DNA from: Polyangiaceae bacterium
GTDB taxonomy: Bacteria; Myxococcota_A; Polyangia; Polyangiales; Polyangiaceae
Reading direction: 5' to 3'
Assembly (NCBI GenBank): GCA_025934595.1
Contig: JAICXU010000301.1
Coordinates: 1-5,283, forward strand
DNA length: 5,283 bases
Shown here: positions 1-4,785 of the stretch, one piece after another
Position numbering within the stretch: the first letter of the stretch is position 1
How the letters are laid out: every line of letters starts with the position of its first letter
Made by a program: the position numbers and the translations under genes
Notes under the pieces: generated by a model
What the model was told of the DNA's origin: nothing
Databases searched by the model: none
The model's input: only the letters and a program-made list of their open reading frames with translations

Positions 1-383
1 ATCACATGCAGAAGCACGTGGGCATCTTGCGCACGCAAGAAGATCTCGAAGAAGGCCTCCGCGGCATCGAGAAGATCAAGGCCGACGTCGCGAACGTCAA
101 AGTCGAAGACAACCGCCACTTCAACGCCGCATGGCACGAGTCATTCGACATGAGGAACATGATGGTCTGCGCCGAAGCGATGTGCCGCGCCGCGATGATG
201 CGCAAAGAGAGCAGGGGAGAGCACGCGCGCGAGGACTTCCAGAAAATGGACGACACTCACTTCGGCAAGGTGAGCATCGTGTCGCGCAAGCAGGGCTCGC
301 TCGGCATGGAGACGAAGGAGATCCCGCATCCCGCCGTGCCGCAGGAAATCCAAGACGTGCTCGACGCGAAAGGAGAGAGCTGA
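1..383 (+). CDS. sdhA: Succinate dehydrogenase/fumarate reductase flavoprotein subunit, C-terminal part (5' end outside window)
   Basis: Partial gene: the reading frame is open from the first bases (first full codon at 3-5) to the TGA at 381-383, so only about the last 126 residues of a roughly 600-residue protein are seen. SdhA binds FAD covalently and oxidises succinate to fumarate on the cytoplasmic face of complex II (family knowledge). The visible part is the C-terminal helical domain: MQKHVGILRTQEDLEEG (from position 6), the WHESFDMRNMM segment, and the hallmark RKESRGEHARED at 201-236, matching the conserved R-x-E-S-R-G-x-H-x-R-x-D signature of this family. The FAD-binding and active-site regions lie upstream. 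The style recalls actinobacterial-type SdhA rather than the E. coli type. Its stop overlaps the start of sdhB by one base, so the two are translationally coupled; a membrane anchor gene (sdhC) is expected upstream but is not seen. The ATG at 6 is an internal methionine, not the start. Confidence 0.95.
   Translation, partial: HMQKHVGILRTQEDLEEGLRGIEKIKADVANVKVEDNRHFNAAWHESFDMRNMMVCAEAMCRAAMMRKESRGEHAREDFQKMDDTHFGKVSIVSRKQGSLGMETKEIPHPAVPQEIQDVLDAKGES
369..375 (+). promoter_or_regulatory. Ribosome binding site of sdhB inside the sdhA 3' end
   Basis: AAAGGAG lies 7 nt before the sdhB ATG and within the last codons of sdhA. It decides the start at 383 over the longer open frame and supports translational coupling of the two subunits. 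Confidence 0.8.
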
Positions 384-1189
384 TGGCCGCTGAACGGAAA
401 GCGCAGCTCAAGGTCTATCGCGGCGACAAAGAAGGCGGCGAGCTCAAAGACTACGAGGTCGAGACGTATCCAGGCATGGTCGTGCTCGATGCCATCCACG
501 ACATCCAAGCGAAGCAGGAGCCGTCGCTCGCGGTGCGCTGGAACTGCAAAGCGGGCCGCTGCGGATCCTGCAGCGCGGAGATCAACGGCAAGCCCAAGCT
601 CATGTGCATGACGCGCATGACGAGCTTTCCGGAGAACGAGCCCATCACCGTCACGCCGATGAAGTCGTTCCCGATCATCAAAGATCTCGTGACCGACGTC
701 TCGTCGAACTTCCGAATGGCCAAGAAAATCCCTGCATTTCGCCCCCGTCCGAAAGAAGCCGACGGCACCTGGCGCATGCAGCAAGAGGACATCGATCGCA
801 TCCAAGAATTCCGGAAGTGCATCGAGTGCTTCCTCTGCCAGGACACGTGTCACGTCATTCGCGATCACGGCAAAGCGGAAGACTTCGCCGGCCCGCGCTT
901 CCTCATCGCGCTCGCCGGGCTCGACATGCATCCGCTCGACACGCTCGATCGCCGCGAGCTCGTGAAAGACGAATTCAAAGTCGGCTACTGCAACATCACG
1001 CGATGCTGCACCGAGGTATGCCCCGAGCACATCAACATCACCGACAACGGCATCATCCCGATGAAGGAGCGCGTCGCCGACGACTACTTCGATCCTCTGC
1101 GCTGGGTGATTCGCAAATTCACCGGCGGGCCGGAGAAAAAAGAAAAAGCACACCTGCCGGTGTTGCAGGAAAAGACGGGCTCGAAATAG
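383..1189 (+). CDS. sdhB: Succinate dehydrogenase/fumarate reductase iron-sulfur subunit
   Basis: 268 residues. It carries electrons from the SdhA flavin through three Fe-S clusters to the quinone site in the membrane anchor. N-terminal 2Fe-2S ferredoxin domain: C55, C60, C63 (NCKAGRCGSC) and C75. C-terminal dicluster domain: C146-x2-C149-x2-C152-x3-C156 (CIECFLCQDTCH) and C203-x5-C209-x3-C213-P (CNITRCCTEVCP). The start is ATG at 383 in a TGATG overlap with sdhA, with a good ribosome site AAAGGAG at 369-375, 7 nt upstream; the frame is open further upstream, but those codons lie inside sdhA. The motifs FRKCIECFLCQ and CCTEVCPEHI resemble, from memory, the high-GC actinobacterial SdhB subfamily (about 250 residues). 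Compared with E. coli-type SdhB, the residue after C156 is His instead of Pro, and an extra Cys (C208) sits beside C209. The last ~18 residues form a charged tail (PEKKEKAHLP) that looks like an extension. The identity is very secure; succinate versus fumarate direction cannot be told from this subunit. Confidence 0.97.
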   Translation: MAAERKAQLKVYRGDKEGGELKDYEVETYPGMVVLDAIHDIQAKQEPSLAVRWNCKAGRCGSCSAEINGKPKLMCMTRMTSFPENEPITVTPMKSFPIIKDLVTDVSSNFRMAKKIPAFRPRPKEADGTWRMQQEDIDRIQEFRKCIECFLCQDTCHVIRDHGKAEDFAGPRFLIALAGLDMHPLDTLDRRELVKDEFKVGYCNITRCCTEVCPEHINITDNGIIPMKERVADDYFDPLRWVIRKFTGGPEKKEKAHLPVLQEKTGSK

Positions 1190-1414
1190 CGCGCTTGCGT
1201 TCAGTCCGTCCCGACTGGCACTAGCCCGTTCTTGTGACAGCATCTGCGATATTCCGTGACGGCGAGCGTACGGAGGGCTCGATGACGACGCGCCGCGAGT
1301 GATATCTAGCTAAATCGGCATTCGTTTGTCGATTTGGGCAGACGGTGCCGAGGTCAGCTCGAGACACGCTTGGCTTCGCCATGTCGTTCGATCTGACGCG
1401 CGCTCGCGGAGCGC
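1190..1414. other. Non-coding stretch after sdhB
   Basis: No open frame here reads like a protein on either strand. The stretch contains a weak 5-bp hairpin just after sdhB (CAGTC 1202-1206 with GACTG 1213-1217, no T-run), a locally AT-richer patch around 1299-1336 (GATATC, TAGCTA, AAATCG) and two stronger inverted repeats listed separately. No tRNA- or rRNA-like segment was recognised. It probably holds the end of the sdh transcript and the 5' flank of whatever gene once occupied 1415-1736. Confidence 0.5.
1312..1335. repeat. Inverted repeat, 9-bp stem with 6-nt loop
   Basis: AAATCGGCA (1312-1320) pairs with TGTCGATTT (1327-1335) with one G-U pair, around the loop TTCGTT (1321-1326); a further T-G wobble (1311/1336) is possible. 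It lies 123 nt after the sdhB stop. There is no T-run after it on the plus strand (GGGCAG follows), so it is not a classical intrinsic terminator. It could be an operator, an RNA 3'-end stabilising hairpin or a weak terminator; which is not decidable here. Confidence 0.45.
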
Positions 1415-1417
1415 GTG
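1397..1417. repeat. GC-rich inverted repeat, 9-bp stem with 3-nt loop
   Basis: CGCGCGCTC (1397-1405) pairs with GAGCGCGTG (1409-1417) around GCG, with one G-U pair. As RNA this would be a very stable hairpin. It has no following T-run. Its right arm ends in the GTG at 1415-1417 that could start the disrupted reading frame downstream. The 13-mer CGCGGAGCGCGTG (1405-1417) recurs at 1871-1883 inside the ankyrin-like gene, probably by chance in such GC-rich sequence. Confidence 0.45.
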
Positions 1418-1736
1418 ACGTGCTCCATCGTTGTCGGATGCGGCACTCGAGCCCAGGAGACGCCGTCGTACATACGTGCTCGCCACCGCCGTCTGGGACG
1501 TCGATGATTCAGGCACGCGACAGGCGGTGCAAGTCGGCGGCATCTTTTGCTCGCGTCGATGCATCCTCGCGAATTTCTGCTTTGTCCGCCATGAGCGCCG
1601 CGCGGCTCACGACGCGCGCGCGTACGCCGTCGAGCTCGAGCACGTCGTCACCGAATGCGCCACGCGGCCAATCGACGTCGTCGCCTGCGACCGGCGCCAG
1701 ATCGATGCGTGCGCGAAACGCTCATACTTTCACGAG
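1415..1736 (+). pseudogene. Probable decayed or frameshifted small gene, Cys-containing, unknown function
   Basis: Not recognised as any named family. The frame beginning at 1431 has, by hand count over 102 codons to 1736, roughly 69/51/76 % G+C at positions 1/2/3, the order expected of real high-GC coding DNA. The protein-like text includes VLATAVWDVDDSGTR, VGGIFCSRRC, YAVELEHVV and RPIDVVAC. Its first ~13 codons (LSDAALEPRRRRR) read poorly, whereas the neighbouring frame from GTG 1415 gives MTCSIVVGCGTRAQETPSYI; joining the two requires a one-base shift near 1462-1478. The joined product would have Cys pairs near the start (C3, C9) and in FCSRRC, suggestive of a small zinc-binding protein (inference). 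The 3' end is unclear: the frame stays open to a TGA at 1983-1985 but that part is antisense to the ankyrin-like gene. Possibilities: a pseudogene, a sequencing error in an intact gene, or a short gene with a different true start. Confidence 0.4.
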
Positions 1737-2795
1737 CTATCGCGAATGTCGTGTCGCTTTCTCCAGCGCGCGAAGCTTGGAAAAGTCGCGATGCTTTTTC
1801 ACCCAGGCGCACGCGAGGAGCGCGTCCACCGCCGCCTCGGTGATGTCCGCCGCGTGGCATCTCACGCGAGCGCGGAGCGCGTGCTCGACGAGCCTCGACC
1901 ACTTCCCGTTCGCGAGCGTGGCCTCTTTGGCCAAGAGCTCGAAGACGAGATCGAGGAGCACGTAGCTCTCCCAACCCTGGCATAGCCATCCTTCGTCGTC
2001 TTCGAACGAGACTGCCCTTCCGTACACCTTCTTCGCGACGGCCTCGAACGCAGGTGACGCGTCGATGATCGCTTGGACGATGTCGTTCCATGCGGGATCG
2101 ACGATCGCTCTGCGGTTTTCGAGGACCTCGCAGAGCTCGAAGACGTCGTCGCGCTTCTCGAACGTTTTTTTCGCGAGCACGGCACGCGCTTTTTTCGCCC
2201 AGCCCTTCGTCGTCGCGGGCGCGGCCGCCTCGACTCCGAGCTTGTTCATCCGCCGCTCGGCGCTCGCGCTCACTGCTGCACCGGCGGCGACGAGAAGTGG
2301 AATCGTCTGCCGATAGCTCTGGAGCTGACTCCGCGCGCTTCGCTGCGAGTCGGCGTCGAACGTTTTGCCGATCTTCAGCTCGTGCATCGCTTGGTCGAGC
2401 GCGTACTCGAGCGTCGTGCCCGTGCGAAACGCGTCCTTCGTGTCGCGCGGATGGGGCGCCCGCGTGACCTTCGCATCGACGTCGATGCCCTCGTGGGCGA
2501 GCAGCCTCTGCACCATCTCGAGCTTCACACGCGCCGGCGATCGATTGTTGGTGACGGCGTAAGCGAGGGTGGGGCCGTTCAAGAATCCCGACGTGCGGTT
2601 CGGGTCTGCGCCCTTCGCGAGCACGTATGCGACCGCGCGCGGATAGCCCTCCCAAGCCATTTGGGCGATGAGCAGTACCCCGTCCGGTCCCACTTTGTTC
2701 CAAGGGAAGCCGCGAAGCTTCTGGTCGGCGGTCTTCTCCGTGATCCCATTCTTTCCGAGCTGCCCGAGGAGCATCCCCGCGTCGTGAAATTTCAT
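1737..2795 (-). CDS. Ankyrin-repeat-like protein of unknown function
   Basis: 352 residues, no signal peptide and no membrane segment, so probably cytoplasmic. Residues ~38-110 read as degenerate ankyrin repeats: a helix pair with AWEGYPRAVAYVLAKGADPN (49-66), then PTLAYAV (75-81) and EMVQRLLAHEGIDV (93-106); after an insertion, TTLEYALDQAMHEL (127-140) and IPLLVAAGAAV (165-175) give another repeat. Such repeats mediate protein-protein contacts; no partner is evident. The C-terminal half (about 190-352) starts with a basic Ala/Lys linker and is helical, with WLCQGWESYVLLDLVFELL at 270-288; I do not recognise it. The ATG at 2795 is preferred; an in-frame GTG at 2828 would add 11 residues. Neither has a clear ribosome site, and a TATCTT-like box (2803-2808 on this strand) right before the ATG leaves a nearly leaderless transcript possible. 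The gene stands alone, divergent from the TPR gene. Confidence 0.8.
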   Translation of the reverse strand: MKFHDAGMLLGQLGKNGITEKTADQKLRGFPWNKVGPDGVLLIAQMAWEGYPRAVAYVLAKGADPNRTSGFLNGPTLAYAVTNNRSPARVKLEMVQRLLAHEGIDVDAKVTRAPHPRDTKDAFRTGTTLEYALDQAMHELKIGKTFDADSQRSARSQLQSYRQTIPLLVAAGAAVSASAERRMNKLGVEAAAPATTKGWAKKARAVLAKKTFEKRDDVFELCEVLENRRAIVDPAWNDIVQAIIDASPAFEAVAKKVYGRAVSFEDDEGWLCQGWESYVLLDLVFELLAKEATLANGKWSRLVEHALRARVRCHAADITEAAVDALLACAWVKKHRDFSKLRALEKATRHSR

Positions 2796-2851
2796 GAGGA
2801 GCAAGATAGGCGATTTCGCAGGACGCACGGGCGCCGCCGAGGCGCACGACG

Positions 2852-2880
2852 TTGCACGCCGCAGGCGAGGGGACTAGCCT
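2852..2880 (+). promoter_or_regulatory. Weak candidate promoter for the TPR/cytochrome/dioxygenase unit
   Basis: TTGCAC (2852-2857) and TAGCCT (2875-2880) are separated by 17 nt and match the sigma-70 consensus at about three of six positions each. A start near 2887 would give a leader of about 23 nt before the TPR gene. The -10 overlaps a small inverted repeat (CGAGG 2866-2870 with CCTCG 2878-2882). This is the only spaced hexamer pair I see in the divergent gap; the match is weak and could be chance. Confidence 0.2.
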
Positions 2881-2909
2881 CGACGCCGGTCATCGCGGAA
2901 GGAAATCGC

Positions 2910-3416
2910 ATGCACGACTACGCGCTGAAGAAGCTGGCCCAAAAAGATCTCGGGACCGCGCTCGAAAAGGCGGGAATTTACCGCGATCTGAATCAGCCCG
3001 AAGAAGCGGAGAGCATCTGTCGAGACATTCTCGACATTGAGCCCAAGAACGAAAGAGCGCTGCGCATTCTCGGGCTCGCGCTCACGGATCGATTCGTCGA
3101 ACGTCGCGTGGGACTCTTCGAAGAAGCGCTCCAAGTCTTCGCGCAGCTTCCGACCGAGTACGAACGCGTGTATTATACAGGTGTTGCATGGGAGCGTCTC
3201 GGTAAGGCCCAGCTCGCGCGAAACGAAGGTCACAATGCGCTCGCGGCGATCGAGCACGCGCTCGAGGCGTTCGAGAAATCCGAGACGCTCGCACCGGCTT
3301 CCTCACCGGATCCGGTCCTCCGTTGGAATCGATGCGTGCGGCTTCTGCAGTCGCACCCACTCTTGAAACAAGCGTTCGATGCGCCGCATTCGCGCCAGCC
3401 GCATCTCGGTGACTGA
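2910..3416 (+). CDS. Small TPR-like protein, first gene of a three-gene unit
   Basis: 168 residues, soluble, no signal peptide. Residues ~19-53 fit a tetratricopeptide repeat: KAGIYRDLNQPEEAESICRD followed by ILDIEPKNERALRILG, with the usual small residues and the closing Pro. A second helical pair lies at ~86-128 (YYTGVAWERLGKAQLA, then AIEHALEAFEKSETLAP) and the end DPVLRWNRCVRLL reads as a further helix. TPR modules act as docking surfaces; no catalytic residues are seen. The start is ATG 2910 because GGAAGGAA at 2897-2904 places an AAGGA core 6 nt upstream; the same frame is open much further upstream, but that part is antisense to the ankyrin-like gene. The cytochrome gene starts inside its 3' end, so the products are probably made together. 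It may help assemble or tether the exported partners, although it has no export signal itself (inference). The TPR assignment is fairly sure; the role is unknown. Confidence 0.85.
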   Translation: MHDYALKKLAQKDLGTALEKAGIYRDLNQPEEAESICRDILDIEPKNERALRILGLALTDRFVERRVGLFEEALQVFAQLPTEYERVYYTGVAWERLGKAQLARNEGHNALAAIEHALEAFEKSETLAPASSPDPVLRWNRCVRLLQSHPLLKQAFDAPHSRQPHLGD

Positions 3417-3879
3417 CGCGCGCGCGCTCGTCGCGGTCCTCGCGCTCGCGGCGATCGGGTGCGTGCACGAATCGACGAGAAAACAAGGCGATTTCACCGC
3501 GCCCGCGACGCGACACACGTGGGCCGAGACGGGCTGGGAAGATCGTCACACGACGATGACGTTCACCGTCTTGCCGAACATGGGCCGCCTTTGGCAAAAA
3601 TTCACGGCAAGCGACGCGCCCACGCTCACGTGCCGCACGTGTCACGGACAGGATGCCGAAGACGTGAAGTATCGGATGCCGAATCCTTCGCTCCCTGCTC
3701 TCGATCGGAATCGGTTGCCCGACGCGAGCTCCCGTGATCCACGCGAAGCCAAGTGGGCCGCTTTCATGCGAAACGATGTCGTGCCGATGATGACGAATCT
3801 CATCGACGCTGATCCCTATGATCCGAAAACGGGAAAGGGATTTTTTTGCTTCAATTGCCACACGGAGAAAAAATCGTGA
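3379..3879 (+). CDS. Di-heme c-type cytochrome lipoprotein (putative)
   Basis: 166 residues from ATG 3379. Basic N-region (MRRIRASR), hydrophobic core ALVAVLALAAIGC and a lipobox-like AIG-C with Cys28, so it is probably exported by Sec and lipid-anchored; the -3 residue is Ala rather than the usual Leu. Two CXXCH heme c attachment motifs: CRTCH at 85-89 and CFNCH at 157-161, the latter only five residues from the end. Met100 (YRMPN) is a possible axial ligand; other Met residues (130, 137, 138) are also available. It would carry electrons in the periplasm or on a membrane surface. Start choice: ATG 3379 overlaps the TPR gene by 38 nt and has no good ribosome site; GTG 3409 (8-nt overlap, GTGACTGA) would give a shorter signal beginning MTDARALVAV and is a real alternative. 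The stop overlaps the dioxygenase start (GTGA). A run of seven T (3841-3847) precedes the second heme codons. I do not recognise a named subfamily. Confidence 0.88.
   Translation: MRRIRASRISVTDARALVAVLALAAIGCVHESTRKQGDFTAPATRHTWAETGWEDRHTTMTFTVLPNMGRLWQKFTASDAPTLTCRTCHGQDAEDVKYRMPNPSLPALDRNRLPDASSRDPREAKWAAFMRNDVVPMMTNLIDADPYDPKTGKGFFCFNCHTEKKS
3864..3878 (+). promoter_or_regulatory. Ribosome binding site and GTGA coupling site of the dioxygenase gene
   Basis: GGAG (3864-3867), 8 nt before GTG 3876, whose last two bases begin the cytochrome stop TGA (3877-3879). This fixes the start that includes the twin-arginine leader and implies coupled translation. Confidence 0.75.
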
Positions 3880-4769
3880 AGCGCCGCGACGCGCTCCGGG
3901 CGATCGCCGGCACCTCCGCGAGCCTCGTTTTCAGCTCGATTTCGCGTTCCGCGCGGGCGCAGGTTTCGTTCATGCAAGAAAAGAGAATGCCCGTCGGGTA
4001 CGTCGCGCACGGCGCGCCGATGCTCCTCGCCGACAAGGTGCGTGGTCCCGAGCTCGCGAAATGGGCGAGCCACATCCCGACGCCCGCCGGCATCGTCGTG
4101 ATGACGCCGCATTATCGAGCGCAAGGTCTCGAGATCGGTCACGTGGGCGAAGGCTTCGCGATGTACAACCTGCCGGATTGGATCGCGAAGATGACGCCGA
4201 AGGTCACGTACGCGACGCCGTCGAACGAAAAGCTCGCGCTGCGCGTCCAAGATCGGCTCGGCGTGCGAGGCGTCGTTTCGTTCGCGAAGGATCGCCCCGG
4301 CTTCGATCACACGACGTGGATCCCTCTCTTCCACATGTTTCCGAAGGCCGACATTCCGGTCGTCGAAGTCGCGATGCCGTTCGCGAAGGAAAATGATTTT
4401 TTCGAGATGGGACGCGCGCTCGCGCCGCTCCGCCACGAAGGCGTTCTGATTTTGGCGAGCGGAACTCTCACGCACAATCTGGCGGCTACCGATCTCACGG
4501 GGGCTTCCAGTGTGCCGTCCTGGTCCGCCGACTTCGATGCGTGGGTTCGAAATACGCTTCTAAATAAGGACATTTCGCGCCTTTTTTCATGGCGTCGGGA
4601 CGCGCCACGCGCCGATGTCGCGCATCCGGACGACGGGGGCCATTTCCGCGTTCTCTTTTTCGCGCTCGGCGCGGCTTCTTCCGCGGAAGGGAAGATCGAG
4701 TCGGTGACATTTCCGATCGAAGGCTTCGAGCTCGGAAATCTTTCGAAGCGCTGCGTCGAGATCGCGTAG
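3876..4769 (+). CDS. Tat-exported DODA/LigB-type class III extradiol ring-cleavage dioxygenase
   Basis: 297 residues. Belongs to the catalytic LigB superfamily, closest in style to 4,5-DOPA dioxygenase (YgiD/DODA), which opens catechol rings with O2 using a metal held by His residues. Motifs in order: HGAPML (H45), MTPHY (H79), DHTTWIPLFHMFP (H144), SGTLTHNL (H200), HPDDGGHFRVLFFALGAA (H250, H256). By analogy with YgiD, H45, H79 and H250 would bind metal and H200 act in catalysis. The N-terminus MKRRDALRAIAG has a twin-arginine motif, then a moderately hydrophobic stretch and SARAQ, a plausible signal peptidase site near residue 29. Start GTG 3876 overlaps the cytochrome stop (GTGA) and follows GGAG at 3864-3867 with 8-nt spacing; TTG 3846 lacks this support, and ATG 3972 would remove the signal and give a cytoplasmic form. 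Family members are typically ~250-280 residues and cytoplasmic, so the extra length is the leader. The substrate is unknown. Confidence 0.92.
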   Translation: MKRRDALRAIAGTSASLVFSSISRSARAQVSFMQEKRMPVGYVAHGAPMLLADKVRGPELAKWASHIPTPAGIVVMTPHYRAQGLEIGHVGEGFAMYNLPDWIAKMTPKVTYATPSNEKLALRVQDRLGVRGVVSFAKDRPGFDHTTWIPLFHMFPKADIPVVEVAMPFAKENDFFEMGRALAPLRHEGVLILASGTLTHNLAATDLTGASSVPSWSADFDAWVRNTLLNKDISRLFSWRRDAPRADVAHPDDGGHFRVLFFALGAASSAEGKIESVTFPIEGFELGNLSKRCVEIA

Positions 4770-4785
4770 CGCCGGCGTCACGCCG
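4770..4785. repeat. Short palindrome/hairpin between convergent genes
   Basis: The whole 8-bp gap between the dioxygenase stop and the kinase stop is the palindrome CGCCGGCG (4770-4777). An overlapping stem CGGCG (4773-4777) with CGCCG (4781-4785) around TCA can form on either strand. No T-run follows, so termination here would be weak or Rho-dependent; it is the only structure available to separate the converging transcripts. Confidence 0.3.

Noticed and set aside
131..382. N-terminal extension of the sdhB frame
   Set aside because: Arg-rich text in the wrong frame of sdhA; the ATG at 383 has a good ribosome site and matches the family length.
1202..1217. Possible terminator right after sdhB
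   Set aside because: Only a 5-bp stem (CAGTC/GACTG) and no T-run follows.
257..1243. Long minus-strand open frame (328 codons) opposite sdhB
   Set aside because: It is the antisense shadow of a certain gene; long stop-free antisense frames are common in high-GC DNA and it shows no motif.
1232..1253. Possible promoter (TTGTGA with GATATT)
   Set aside because: The spacing of about 10 nt is far from 17 and the -10 match is partial.
1310..1564. Small minus-strand frame (84 codons) in the gene-poor region
   Set aside because: It shares wobble positions with the plus-strand coding-like frame, so its G+C pattern is explained by that frame, and its translation has no protein-like pattern.
1405..1883. 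13-nt direct repeat CGCGGAGCGCGTG at 1405-1417 and 1871-1883
   Set aside because: Composed only of common GC-rich words; no insertion-sequence or recombination features around either copy.
1648..2847. 399-codon minus-strand frame overlapping the ankyrin-like gene
   Set aside because: Its translation is strongly Arg-rich and low in complexity, whereas the neighbouring frame gives ankyrin-like repeats.
2073..2909. Upstream extension of the TPR frame to a 447-residue protein
   Set aside because: The added part is antisense to the ankyrin-like gene and Arg/Leu-rich; the ribosome site is at 2897-2904.
3082..3861. Minus-strand 259-codon frame opposite the TPR and cytochrome genes
   Set aside because: Arg/His-rich shadow without motifs; the plus-strand genes carry a TPR, a lipobox and two heme motifs.
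3816..4475. Minus-strand 219-codon frame opposite the dioxygenase
   Set aside because: Charged, low-complexity translation opposite a protein with complete LigB-type motifs.
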